39,363 nt of DNA from JBHENW01 sp046261875 (lineage in GTDB: Bacteria > Acidobacteriota > Thermoanaerobaculia > UBA5066 > Gp7-AA6). The position numbers were made by a program, and so were the translations under genes. The notes beneath the pieces were generated by a model that saw only the letters and a list, made by a program, of their open reading frames with translations, made no database searches and was not told the origin of the DNA. This document shows positions 23,164-35,775 of the stretch, one piece after another. The stretch is taken from assembly GCA_046261875.1 (NCBI GenBank), contig JBHENW010000026.1, positions 1 to 39,363 of the forward strand. Reading direction: 5' to 3'. The first letter of the stretch is position 1, and every line of letters starts with the position of its first letter.

Positions 23164-24614
23164 CCGACACGCTGTTCGACCGCGAGGGCTCGCGGGGATC
23201 CGACTCGACGGAGGTCGCCGCCGACTCGCCGCTCGCCGACCGGATGCGGCCGCGGTCCCTCGACGAGGTCGAGGGTCCGGAGGAGGTCGTGGGGGGCAAC
23301 GGGTTCCTCCGCCGCGCGATCGCGGAAGACCGCGTCCCCTCGCTCGTGCTGTGGGGCCCACCGGGTGTCGGGAAGACGACGCTCGCGCGCCTCATCGCGG
23401 CCCAGACCTCGTCGCATTTCCTCTCCTACTCCGCGGTCGCCACGGGCGTGAAGGAGATGCGGGAAGTCCTCGAGGGAGCGCGCCGGCTCCGTTCGCACGG
23501 CGGAAAACGCACCATCCTCTTCCTCGACGAGATCCATCGGTTCAACCGCGCGCAGCAGGACGTCTTCCTTCCGTACATCGAGACGGGCGAGATCGTCCTG
23601 ATCGGAGCGACGACCGAGAACCCGTCCTTCGAGCTCAACGGCGCGCTCCTCTCGCGCTGCAAGGTCGTCGTGCTCGACCCTCTGGCGCCGGAGGCGATCG
23701 CCCGGATCGTCCGGCGCGCGCTCCGGGACATGACCCGAGGGCTCGGGGCCCGGGATTTCCGTTTGGACGACGAGGCGCTCTCCTTCATCGCGCAGACCTC
23801 CGGCGGCGACGCGCGCCGGGCCCTGAACCTCCTGGAAGCCGCCGCGGCGGACGCGGAAGCCGGCAAGACCAAGCGCATCGAAGTCTCGCGGCTGCGCGAG
23901 CTGCTGCAGCGCAAGGTCCTGCTCTACGACAAGGCCGGCGAAGAGCACTACAACCTGATCTCGGCGCTGCACAAGTCCATGCGGGAATCCGACCCCGACG
24001 CCACGGTGTACTGGCTGGTGCGGATGCTCGAGGCGGGTGAAGAGCCGCTCTATCTCGCCCGGCGCATCGTGCGTTTCGCTTCCGAGGACATCGGCCTCGC
24101 CGACCCCCGCGCGTTACGGATCGCGCTCGACGCCAAGGAGGCCTTCGAGCTTCTCGGCCTGCCCGAAGGCTCTCTGGCGCTGGCCCAGGCGGCGGTCTAC
24201 TGCGCGCTCGCTCCGAAATCCAATGCGCTCTACGTCGCCGAGACCGAAGCCAAGACCGACGTGGCCGAGAAGCCGGCAGAGCCGGTTCCGGCCGTGATCC
24301 GCAACGCCGTGACGCGGCTGATGCGCGAGGTCGGCTACGGGGCGGGCTACCGTTACGCGCACGCCGAGCCGGAAGGGGTCGGCGGCATCGAATGCCTTCC
24401 CGAGCGCCTGCGCGGCCGGCGGTACTACCGGCCGCGCGGGTCCGGCGAAGAAGCGGAGCTCGCCCAGAGACTGGAAGTCATCCTGAAGAAACGCCAGGAG
24501 AAGTGGGCGCGCGAAGACAAGACCACGGAAGAGCGGCGCGCCCGCGCGAAGGCGTCGAAGGAGTCGCGCGCGCCGCGCCCCGCCGAGCCCGCGAAGTCCG
24601 AGGAAGACTTCTAG
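23160..24614 (+). CDS. rarA: RarA/MgsA-type replication-associated AAA+ ATPase
   Basis: RarA (MgsA, eukaryotic WRNIP1) is a clamp-loader-like AAA+ protein that acts at stalled replication forks. The 484-residue product, starting at ATG 23160 (overlapping ATGA), has PLADRMRPRSLDEVEG at the start, Walker A GPPGVGKT (66-73), the family-specific SYSAVATGVKEMREVLEGAR, Walker B TILFLDEIHRF (118-128), sensor 1 IGATTENPSFELNGALLSRC, GGDARRALNLLE, and the C-terminal tetramerisation region starting at KVLLYDKAGEEHYNLISALHKS. A charged tail of about 30 Lys/Arg/Glu residues ends the protein. It converges with guaB with almost no gap (stop codons 1 nt apart), leaving no room for a terminator. Confidence 0.94.
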   Translation: MTDTLFDREGSRGSDSTEVAADSPLADRMRPRSLDEVEGPEEVVGGNGFLRRAIAEDRVPSLVLWGPPGVGKTTLARLIAAQTSSHFLSYSAVATGVKEMREVLEGARRLRSHGGKRTILFLDEIHRFNRAQQDVFLPYIETGEIVLIGATTENPSFELNGALLSRCKVVVLDPLAPEAIARIVRRALRDMTRGLGARDFRLDDEALSFIAQTSGGDARRALNLLEAAAADAEAGKTKRIEVSRLRELLQRKVLLYDKAGEEHYNLISALHKSMRESDPDATVYWLVRMLEAGEEPLYLARRIVRFASEDIGLADPRALRIALDAKEAFELLGLPEGSLALAQAAVYCALAPKSNALYVAETEAKTDVAEKPAEPVPAVIRNAVTRLMREVGYGAGYRYAHAEPEGVGGIECLPERLRGRRYYRPRGSGEEAELAQRLEVILKKRQEKWAREDKTTEERRARAKASKESRAPRPAEPAKSEEDF

Positions 24615-24615
24615 A

Positions 24616-28943
<4,328 letters not shown>

Positions 28944-29057
28944 ATTTGGACGGAGAACGTCACGCGGCCGCTAATTATTCACGGGAATGACGTAAGCCGC
29001 GAGCCGGCCTCTGCCCGGCGGCTCCCGACGGCGGATCCCCGAAGACCGACTGCCGGG

Positions 29058-29897
29058 TTACCGGCTGCCGTCGAGGATGAACTCGAGGGGGTTGACCGGG
29101 CGGTCTCCCCGGCGAACCTCGTAATGGAGGTGGGTTCCCGTCGAGCGGCCGGTCGAGCCGGCCAGGCCGACCCGATCGCCGCGCCGCACCCGCGCGCCCT
29201 CGGGGACGAGGACCGAGGAGAGGTGGCCATAGACGGTGCGGTAACCCGTTCGGTGCGCGATCTCGACCATCTGGCCGTAGTCGCCGGACCATCCGCTGCG
29301 CGTGACCACTCCGTCGGCCGTGGCGAGGACGGGCTCCGCCCTCCGGGTGGAGATGTCGAGGCCGCTGTGGAACGCGGCGGAGCCGTCGAACGGATCTCGG
29401 CGGCTGCCGAAGCCCGAGTTCAGGACCCCGCGAACGGGCGCGACGGTCGGCGTGGAGGAAATCCGCTGTTCGCGGCGCGCGAACTGGTCGGCAATCTCGG
29501 CGAGGCGCGAGTTCAGGCTCGCCGTGCGCGCCGAAAGCGCGCCCTGGGACGGCGTGAGGGGCCCGCCGGCCCCCCCGCCTGCGGCGAGGGGAAGCCCGGC
29601 GACGATGGCGAGGCTGCGGGTCCGGGTCTCGAAGTCCTCGAGCTGCCGGGACAGACCCGCCAGCCGCCGGTTCATCTGCTCGGTCGAGGCCCGCAGCCGC
29701 GCATTCTCGACGAGCGCATCGCGGTACTGCCCGTCGCGCCGCTCGGAGGCGAAGTAGGCCCATCCAAAGGCGATCGCGGCGAGGAAAACTCCGGCGGCGG
29801 CTGAAGCGCCGAAGCCGAGCAACCGGGTCGAGATGGAGAGCTTGCGAAAAGGGGCACGGGCGTGGGGGACGAAGATGATCGTGTTGTAATTCCTCAA
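29058..29897 (-). CDS. Membrane-anchored M23 (LytM-type) metallopeptidase
   Basis: The 279-residue product starts at TTG 29897, which follows GAGGAG by 6 nt. A short cytosolic N-terminus is followed by one membrane helix (about 27-49), a coiled-coil stalk (about 52-148; ENARLRASTEQMNRRLAGLS) and a C-terminal M23 domain: FGSRRDPF, FHSGLDIS (zinc ligands His177, Asp181), YGQMVEIAHRTGYRTVYGHL and THLHYEVRRGDRPVNPLEFI (His258 zinc ligand, His256 catalytic). All residues of an active LytM fold are present, so it is likely a periplasmic endopeptidase cutting peptidoglycan cross-links in wall growth or division. It lies upstream of secA on the same strand. Confidence 0.93.
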   Translation of the reverse strand: MRNYNTIIFVPHARAPFRKLSISTRLLGFGASAAAGVFLAAIAFGWAYFASERRDGQYRDALVENARLRASTEQMNRRLAGLSRQLEDFETRTRSLAIVAGLPLAAGGGAGGPLTPSQGALSARTASLNSRLAEIADQFARREQRISSTPTVAPVRGVLNSGFGSRRDPFDGSAAFHSGLDISTRRAEPVLATADGVVTRSGWSGDYGQMVEIAHRTGYRTVYGHLSSVLVPEGARVRRGDRVGLAGSTGRSTGTHLHYEVRRGDRPVNPLEFILDGSR

Positions 29898-29997
29898 CGT
29901 CTACTCCTCGGTTCTTCGTCGCAATAGACGCGCTTCGCGCCGTACACCGACCTTTGCAGAGAACAGACTGGGGCCGAAGCCGAGTTTTGAGTCGATC

Positions 29998-31539
29998 CTA
30001 TGGCCCGGCAACCGCCGTGTCAATCCTGTCCGAAAAGACGGTGCGCGGGCGGTAACTGACGGCCTCGGCCAGGTGCGCGGACAGGATGCAATCGCTCTGG
30101 CCGAGGTCCGCGATCGTTCGAGCGACCCGCAGGGCGCGGTGCAGACCTCGCAAAGAGAGGCCGAGGCGCTCGAGAAGCGCGGGCACCATCTTTCTGGCCG
30201 CCGGGTCGAGGAGCAGACAGCGTTCGAAGAGGGCCGGCGGGGTGTCGGCGTTGCGAAAGCCGGGGATTCCCGAGCGCGCGGCCGCGCGGGACCGCGCCGT
30301 CTCGACGCGTCGCCGGACCGCCGCGGAATCCTCGGCTCTCCAGGTGCGATCGAGGTCTTTCCACGGCACCGCCGGCACCGCGATGTGCAGATCGATCCGA
30401 TCGAGCAGCGGACCGGAGATCCTCCGCGCGTAACGCAGCCTTTCCCTCTCGTCGCACGTGCAGGAGCGGCGGGGATCGCCGACGAACCCGCAGGGGCACG
30501 GGTTCATCGCCGCCGCGAGGAGGAAATCACAGGGGTACACGGAAGAGCCGGCCACGCGCGCCACGGTCACCTTCTTCTCCTCGATCGGCTGGCGGATGCC
30601 TTCGAGCACGTCGCGACGAAACTCCGGGAGCTCGTCGAGGAAGAGCACGCCGCGGTGCGCGAGGGAGATCTCGCCGGGACGCAGGCGGCTTCCCCCGCCG
30701 ACGAGGCCGGGTGCGGAGATCCCGTGGTGGGGCGCTCGGAACGGCGGCTCGGCGAGGAGGCCGCCTCCGGCGCCCATGAGGCCCGCGACCGAGTGGATCT
30801 TGGTCACCTCGATCGCTTCTTCGCGCGAGAGCCGGGGCAGGATCGTCGGGAGACGGCGGGCCAGCATCGTCTTGCCGGCCCCGGGCGGTCCGACGAAAAC
30901 CAGATGGTGCCCTCCGGCCGCCGCGATCTCGAGAGCGCGGCGGGCAACGGCCTGGCCGCGGATCTCGCTCAAGTCCACGGCCCAGCCGGGACGGGCTTCC
31001 CCGGGGGAGGCCGACGCCTGCGGCAGGATGGCCGAACCGGTGAGGTGCCCGACCGCCTCGGTCAGCGATGAGACGGCGGTGACCCGAATCCGATCGACCA
31101 CCGCGGCTTCCGCCGCGTTGCCCGAAGGCAGGAGGATCTCTTCCGCCCCCGCCTCGCGAGCCGCCAGAGTCAGGCAGAGGGCGCCGCGAACGGGGCGCAC
31201 CTCGCCGGAAAGGCCGAGCTCGCCGACGTAGACGCGCCGGCTCTCCGAGGCGGGACGCAACCCGCCGATCTGGAGCAGCGCGATGGCGAGGGGAAGGTCG
31301 AGCGCTGCTCCCACCTTGCGGAAGTCCGCCGGCGCCAGGTTGACGGTGACGGCCCCGGAAGGTACGGGAAAACCGCCGTTGCGCAGAGCGGACCTGACCC
31401 GCTCGCGCGCCTCACGGACCGTCGTGTCGGGAAGGCCGACGATCGTGAAGCAGGGGAGTCCCGGAGAGACGTCGACCTCGACGTCGAGCACACGGCCTTC
31501 GATCCCCAGGGTGGCGGCGGAAAGGACTCGCGCGAGCAG
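29998..31539 (-). CDS. comM: YifB/ComM-family Mg chelatase-like AAA+ ATPase
   Basis: ComM (YifB) is an AAA+ helicase-like ATPase that helps branch migration of incoming DNA in natural transformation, though it is widespread also in other bacteria. Order of motifs: VDVEVDVSPGLP-like start, FTIVGLPDTTVREARERVRS, NLAPADFRKVGAALDLPLA, VGPPGAGKTMLARRLPTILP (Walker A), the SVAGL-HR loop, GVLFLDELPEFRRDVLE (Walker B), NPCPCGFVGDPRRSCTC (Cys cluster), GPLLDRIDLHI and the C-terminal helical part. In-frame ATG, GTG or TTG codons upstream of the GTG at 31491 are absent, but family homology runs 16 codons further upstream (MLARVLSAATLGIEGRV). CTG 31539, five nt after GGAGG, gives exactly this N-terminus (513 residues). 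Confidence 0.93.
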   Translation of the reverse strand: MLARVLSAATLGIEGRVLDVEVDVSPGLPCFTIVGLPDTTVREARERVRSALRNGGFPVPSGAVTVNLAPADFRKVGAALDLPLAIALLQIGGLRPASESRRVYVGELGLSGEVRPVRGALCLTLAAREAGAEEILLPSGNAAEAAVVDRIRVTAVSSLTEAVGHLTGSAILPQASASPGEARPGWAVDLSEIRGQAVARRALEIAAAGGHHLVFVGPPGAGKTMLARRLPTILPRLSREEAIEVTKIHSVAGLMGAGGGLLAEPPFRAPHHGISAPGLVGGGSRLRPGEISLAHRGVLFLDELPEFRRDVLEGIRQPIEEKKVTVARVAGSSVYPCDFLLAAAMNPCPCGFVGDPRRSCTCDERERLRYARRISGPLLDRIDLHIAVPAVPWKDLDRTWRAEDSAAVRRRVETARSRAAARSGIPGFRNADTPPALFERCLLLDPAARKMVPALLERLGLSLRGLHRALRVARTIADLGQSDCILSAHLAEAVSYRPRTVFSDRIDTAVAGP

Positions 31540-31551
31540 AAGAGCCTCCTC
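31537..31551 (-). promoter_or_regulatory. Shine-Dalgarno indicating a CTG start for comM
   Basis: On the minus strand GAGGAGG (31551 to 31545) is followed after 5 nt by CTG (31539 to 31537). This is an optimal ribosome-binding site and the codon yields the family-typical N-terminus. Confidence 0.65.
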
Positions 31552-31603
31552 GGCCGAGGAGACGCCTGGCGGGGCGATGAGGACCGGGAGATTGTAGCAG
31601 TGA

Positions 31604-33262
31604 CTACCGAGTTCGGCTCGGAATCTTGATCCTGTCCCCCGGCCGGATCGTGGCCCGGGGCGGCAGGCTGTTGACGGCCAGGATGCGCGCGACCGTCGTT
31701 CCGTGACGCAGCGCGATGCGATAGAGGGTATCGCCGCGGCTGACCCGATAGCTCTTCGTGCTGCGCGACGCGGGGGCCTTGCGCTTCGGCGCGGCGGCGA
31801 CCCGTGTTTCCTTCCTTGGCGAGCTCTTCGTCTTCTTCACCGACGCGGTCTGAACGACGGAGCGTCCGGGCACGACGAGCACGCGACCGCGCTTGAGCGT
31901 CGCTTTGCGGGAGATGGAGTTGGCGGAGGCGAGGGCGGTGACGGAGACGCGGTGGCGCTTGGCGATCCGGGCGAGCGTCTCGCCACGACGCACGACGTGA
32001 CGCTTGGGGGCTGTGAAGACCGCGGTCGGCGCGGCCGCGTACGCCATGAGGATCGACGGGCGGGTCCCGACCGGGATCTTCAGCGCGTAACCCTCCGGCT
32101 GCCGCGGGACGACGGCGGCCCGCAGCTCCGGGTTGAGACGCTTGAGCTCGTCGAGGCTCGCCTCGTCGCCGTCGGCGAGGTGGCGCAGCTGCACGGGACG
32201 GTCCAGGTATACGGTCTCGTACTCGAGCGGCGACTCGTACGCGACGTCGATCCCGTAATGGAGCGGGTTGTGCGCGATCAGGGTGGCGGCGATGACGGCC
32301 GGGACGTAGTTCACGGTCTGCGGCCGGATGGCGCCGGTCGCGGCGAGCTGCCAGAAGTCCTTCGCGCCCGTGCGCTGCATCGCCCGGATGATCTTCCCCT
32401 CTCCGGCGTTGTAGGCCGCCATGGCGAGGTACCAGTCGCCGAAGAGCTCATGCAGATAGGAGAGATGCCGCGCTGCGGCCCGGGTGGACTTCTCCGGATC
32501 GCTGCGCTCGTCCACGATGGCGTTGGAGGAGAGGCCGTATTGGCGCCCGGTCCGGGGCATGAACTGCCAGATCCCGTGGGCCTGCATCGGCGAGTGGGCG
32601 TTCGTGAGGAAGGACGATTCGATCAGGGCGACCTGCGCGAGATCCTTCGGAAGCCCTTCCTCTTCGAAGATGCGGTGGATCATGGGCATGTAACGGCCCG
32701 ACCGGGACAGGCCGCGCGAGATCACGCCGGCGAACTTTCCCTGGAAGGCCGCCAGCAGCCGCAGGACCGGCTCGTTGATGACGATCGGGATGTCGTACTC
32801 CGGGTGATGTTTGTCCGAAGTGATGCTCTCCCGCGCGTGCGTGATCGCCTCCTGGGTCGCCCTCGGCGATTCGATGCCTTCCAGCTCCGGAGACACCTTG
32901 CCGTCGACGTTGCCGGCCTCTTCCGTGGGCCCGGCGAGCGCTTCATAACGGAGGATTCCGTCGTAGAGGTCGATGGAGAACGCGACGAGGGCGGGATCGG
33001 CGGCGGCGCCCGACCTGGCGGAGGGCGCCGACTCGATCGCCTGTGCAAAGTGGTCGCGCGCGCAGGTGAAGTCCCCCGAGAGCGCGGCTTCGCGGCCCCG
33101 CGCGAAGTGATCCAGCGCACGCGCCATGGCGGCCTCGGCGGGGTTGGGTGTCTTCGGCGCCGGCGCGCGATCCCGGCCGCGCAGCGCGGAGCAGCCGGTG
33201 GCGGCCACAGCCGCGAGAAGGAAAGCTGCTGCTTTCCGGGGCAACCGTTGAGATTGGTTCAC
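31604..33262 (-). CDS. mltD: MltD-like lytic transglycosylase with two LysM domains
   Basis: The 552-residue product has a signal sequence with a lipobox-like ATGC (Cys24; the -3 residue is Ala, slightly atypical). A helical N-terminal region is followed by a family 1 lytic transglycosylase domain (about 190-330): catalytic Glu215 in LAQVALIESSFLTNAHS, GIWQFMPRTGRQYGL, and AMAAYNAGEGKI. Two LysM peptidoglycan-binding domains follow: HVVRRGETLARIAKRHRVSV (421-466) and YRVSRGDTLYRIALRHGTTV (504-548), separated by a Lys-rich linker. It should cleave glycan strands to 1,6-anhydro ends in the periplasm. The start is GTG 33262, without a Shine-Dalgarno. Confidence 0.93.
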   Translation of the reverse strand: MNQSQRLPRKAAAFLLAAVAATGCSALRGRDRAPAPKTPNPAEAAMARALDHFARGREAALSGDFTCARDHFAQAIESAPSARSGAAADPALVAFSIDLYDGILRYEALAGPTEEAGNVDGKVSPELEGIESPRATQEAITHARESITSDKHHPEYDIPIVINEPVLRLLAAFQGKFAGVISRGLSRSGRYMPMIHRIFEEEGLPKDLAQVALIESSFLTNAHSPMQAHGIWQFMPRTGRQYGLSSNAIVDERSDPEKSTRAAARHLSYLHELFGDWYLAMAAYNAGEGKIIRAMQRTGAKDFWQLAATGAIRPQTVNYVPAVIAATLIAHNPLHYGIDVAYESPLEYETVYLDRPVQLRHLADGDEASLDELKRLNPELRAAVVPRQPEGYALKIPVGTRPSILMAYAAAPTAVFTAPKRHVVRRGETLARIAKRHRVSVTALASANSISRKATLKRGRVLVVPGRSVVQTASVKKTKSSPRKETRVAAAPKRKAPASRSTKSYRVSRGDTLYRIALRHGTTVARILAVNSLPPRATIRPGDRIKIPSRTR

Positions 33263-33365
33263 TGAAGGAAGGGTAACCCCCGCCTCGCGGGAATCTCAAA
33301 CGTTTTTTCGTCCGGGAAATGTCCCTCCGCGAGGACGGAAGCCGCCGCTCGCTACGGCGGGAGAG

Positions 33366-34733
33366 TTACTTACCGAAGATGTGGAACTTGAGGGACAGGA
33401 GAAGTTTTTCGATGTCCCGCTTGGTCTGGAGCTCGATCGAGAAAGTCTTCTCTTCGCCGATGAGGTTCTTCTGCCGGTCTTCGATACGCAGTCCGACCGT
33501 GACCTGGTGGCCGCGCGAGAGCTCGCGCTGCGGGACCTGCACTTCGAAGATGCGGTTGATCTCCTTGCGGTGGTTCAAACTCGAGGCGAGGAGATCGTCG
33601 ATGGAGATGCCGGGAGCGGGCCGGCGCGTCGCACGCTCCGCGACCGGGGCCGAGGTCGCGTTCTTCCGCAGTTTCTCCAGCTCCGCGAGGATGTCGATGT
33701 TGGACCGCACGCGGACGTGCTTGACGGCCTCCGGCTTGAGCTCTTCGACCTGCGGCGCCTCGGCGAAGACGACCTCGCCGATCTCGGTCTCCTCCGCCGC
33801 GGCGACGCTCTCCGCCTCCGGCAGGGGCGAGTCGAGCGAATTGAGCGCTTCCTCGAACTCCTGGACCGTCTCCACGTCGGACGCGTCGAACTCCTCCGGG
33901 GCCAGCAGCGCCGGCGGCGGAGGGGGCTCGGGTGGCGCTTGTTCGGAGACTTTGTCCGGAAGCGAAAGCATTTCCAGCGGCTCTTCCGCGGCCGGGGGCT
34001 CGCGGGTCAGGTCTTCCAGGCCGACCGGCGCCGCTTCCATCTCGGCAGCCTGCGGTGGCGCGGTCGGCGGCGGCGGCGCGGCCGCCGAGGGAGCCCCCGA
34101 GCCGGCGAAGGCCGGAGCCGCGCGCGCGGGGCGCTCCTCTCCCAGCATGCGTTTCTTCAGCGAGCGCAGCGTGATCTTCGAGATGGCCTTCAGCGTCTCG
34201 AAGACCCCCTGACCGAGGACGGCGCAGGCTTCGTAGGACTCGTACTGGCGCGCCGGGTTCAAGGTCTCCTCGAGCTCCTCGAGAGAGAGGACGTTGGAGA
34301 GGTCGCGTTTGTTGTACTGGAGAACGACGGGGAGCTCTTCGAGCTTCACCCCGATCTCCGCGAGGTTCGAGCGCAGGTTCGTGAAGCTCTCCAGGTTGGC
34401 GTCCTTCATCGCACGCTGCGAGTCCGCAACGAAGACGATGCCGTCGACCCCCTTGAGGACCAGCTTGCGGGTCGTGTTGTAGAAGACCTGACCCGGCACC
34501 GTATAGAGCTGGACCCGGGTCTTGAACCCGCCGATCACGCCGACGTCGAGAGGGAGCAGGTCGAAGAAGAGAGTCCGGTCTGTCTCGGTTTCCAACGAAA
34601 CCATCTCTCCCCGGGAACCGGGAGAGGTCCGCCCATAGATGTAGTGGAGGTTGGTGGTCTTCCCGCAGAGCCCAGGACCGTAATAGACGATCTTGGCCGC
34701 CATCTGCATCGTGGCGTAGTTGAAGAAGACCAT
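33366..34733 (-). CDS. MglA-like small GTPase fused to a long Pro/Glu linker and C-terminal domain
   Basis: MglA-type Ras-like GTPases control cell polarity and motility in several phyla. Residues 1-200 form the GTPase: G1 GPGLCGKTT (19-27), TVPGQ (78-82; Gln in place of the usual Asp-x-x-Gly, as in other MglA), VDGIVFVADSQ and NKRDL (141-145). No MglB (roadblock) gene is adjacent. The remaining 255 residues are unusual: an extended Pro/Ala/Glu-rich linker (about 200-345), then a charged C-terminal domain (about 346-455) containing ILAELEKLRKNATS, ISIDDLLASSLNHRKEINRI and a beta-rich end with VTVGLRIEDRQKNLIGEEKT. I do not recognise the latter. The ATG at 34733 has no Shine-Dalgarno; a CATAAT box lies 9 nt upstream. 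Confidence 0.9.
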   Translation of the reverse strand: MVFFNYATMQMAAKIVYYGPGLCGKTTNLHYIYGRTSPGSRGEMVSLETETDRTLFFDLLPLDVGVIGGFKTRVQLYTVPGQVFYNTTRKLVLKGVDGIVFVADSQRAMKDANLESFTNLRSNLAEIGVKLEELPVVLQYNKRDLSNVLSLEELEETLNPARQYESYEACAVLGQGVFETLKAISKITLRSLKKRMLGEERPARAAPAFAGSGAPSAAAPPPPTAPPQAAEMEAAPVGLEDLTREPPAAEEPLEMLSLPDKVSEQAPPEPPPPPALLAPEEFDASDVETVQEFEEALNSLDSPLPEAESVAAAEETEIGEVVFAEAPQVEELKPEAVKHVRVRSNIDILAELEKLRKNATSAPVAERATRRPAPGISIDDLLASSLNHRKEINRIFEVQVPQRELSRGHQVTVGLRIEDRQKNLIGEEKTFSIELQTKRDIEKLLLSLKFHIFGK

Positions 34734-34742
34734 AAACCGTTG

Positions 34743-34748
34743 ATTATG
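34743..34748 (-). promoter_or_regulatory. -10-like element before the MglA-like gene
   Basis: CATAAT (34748 to 34743 on the minus strand) ends 9 nt before the ATG. There is a second candidate, TAGAAT (34781 to 34776). Neither has a -35 at the usual distance, and no Shine-Dalgarno follows. Confidence 0.35.
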
Positions 34749-34805
34749 CGCGCAAGGAGGGCGCGTCCCGCCGCGATTCTAACCCCTCGTGGAAGGACGG
34801 GCGGG

Positions 34806-35672
34806 TCATCTCCGTGATTCCCGCGCTCCGCGCGGCAGCCGCGAGCGGACCTCCTCCTCGCCGCCGAGTCCCGGCGTGCGGCGAAGCGCTTCTTCCGCGA
34901 GAGCGGCGTAGACGCCGGCGGCGTCGGTCCCCTCCAGCGCCGTGGCGTGCGCGCGGATCGTCCGCAGATCGCGGCGGGCCACCGGCCCCGTAAACGCCTC
35001 CGCGAAGGGAAGCTGCCCGACCCCCCGGGCCGCGCCGGCGGCGAGCTCGGAGAGAGCCGCCCGGGCCCGCTCCTCCGGGACGCCGGCCTTTTCCCAGAGC
35101 CGGACCGCGAAGGAGAGCAGGGCCGCGGTCCCCCCGGCGGCCATCGCTGCGCCGGCGTGATACAGCGGCTTGCCTGCGCCCTGCACGACGTGGGATCGCG
35201 CGCCGAGCTCCTGAACGATCATCTCCCCCCGGACCACGGCCTCGCCGTCGCCTTCCACGGCGACGAGGACGCCCTGCCAGCTTTCGGTCGGAGCGCCCGT
35301 AAAGACCTGGAGCGGATGGAGCGACCCGATCGCTGTGGCGGCGCTCCGAAGGGGCGTCATCTCGGAGGCGGAGAGGGCGCCGGAGAGGTGATACGCGAAC
35401 GGCGCCAAAAGGCGGCTCGTGAGGGATGCCGCGGTCTCCGCGATGTCGTCGTCCGGCACCGCGAGCGCCAGAACGTCCCCCTCGGCGACGGGAAGCTCGG
35501 CGATCGCGAAAGCCTCCCGCGCGCCGAGGCGCCGTTTCGCCTCTTCGGCGCGAGCGCGAGTCCGTCCGACGACCCCGGCGAGAACTCCATCCGCGGCGAT
35601 CCAGGAGCGCGCCAGGGCCGAGCCGGCCCGGCCGGGGCCGACGAGCAGGAGACGGGAGCCGGACAGGAGCAA
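34806..35672 (-). CDS. Rossmann-fold/DUF2520 protein
   Basis: The 288-residue product has an N-terminal nucleotide-binding fold (RLLLVGPGRAGSALA with GxGxxG at 12-17; VVGRTRARAEEAKRRLGA; LALAVPDDDIAETA) and a C-terminal helical half typical of DUF2520 (LHPLQVFTG, GAGKPLYHAGAAMAAGGTAA). The architecture resembles pyrroline-5-carboxylate reductase and ketopantoate reductase, and an NAD(P)-dependent reduction is likely; the substrate is unknown. Start is TTG 35672, without a Shine-Dalgarno, 7 nt after a TACACT box. It is transcribed divergently from hrcA. Confidence 0.87.
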   Translation of the reverse strand: MLLSGSRLLLVGPGRAGSALARSWIAADGVLAGVVGRTRARAEEAKRRLGAREAFAIAELPVAEGDVLALAVPDDDIAETAASLTSRLLAPFAYHLSGALSASEMTPLRSAATAIGSLHPLQVFTGAPTESWQGVLVAVEGDGEAVVRGEMIVQELGARSHVVQGAGKPLYHAGAAMAAGGTAALLSFAVRLWEKAGVPEERARAALSELAAGAARGVGQLPFAEAFTGPVARRDLRTIRAHATALEGTDAAGVYAALAEEALRRTPGLGGEEEVRSRLPRGARESRR

Positions 35673-35679
35673 CGGGGGA

Positions 35680-35685
35680 AGTGTA
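35680..35685 (-). promoter_or_regulatory. -10 element before the DUF2520 gene
   Basis: TACACT (35685 to 35680, minus strand) lies 7 nt before the TTG start. There is no -35 at the normal distance. It abuts the hrcA -35 on the other strand, so the two divergent promoters overlap closely. Confidence 0.45.
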
Positions 35686-35689
35686 CGCG

Positions 35690-35718
35690 TTGACTGTCCG
35701 ACGTTAGCCGGCTATCCT
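35690..35718 (+). promoter_or_regulatory. hrcA promoter (sigma-70 type)
   Basis: TTGACT (35690-35695), 17-nt spacer, TATCCT (35713-35718). The predicted start of transcription (about 35725) falls inside the CIRCE-like operator. It drives hrcA-grpE-dnaK. Confidence 0.8.
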
Positions 35719-35722
35719 TTCT

Positions 35723-35749
35723 CTGGCACTCGCGCTGCCGGACTGCCAA
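35723..35749 (+). promoter_or_regulatory. CIRCE-like HrcA operator
   Basis: CTGGCACTC, 9-nt spacer, GACTGCCAA. Against the CIRCE consensus TTAGCACTC-N9-GAGTGCTAA it matches 7 of 9 positions in each arm, and the arms pair with each other at 7 of 9. The site lies immediately after the -10 box of the hrcA promoter, as expected for autoregulation by HrcA. Confidence 0.78.
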
Positions 35750-35775
35750 ACGCGAGCGCTCAATCCGAAAGCCGC

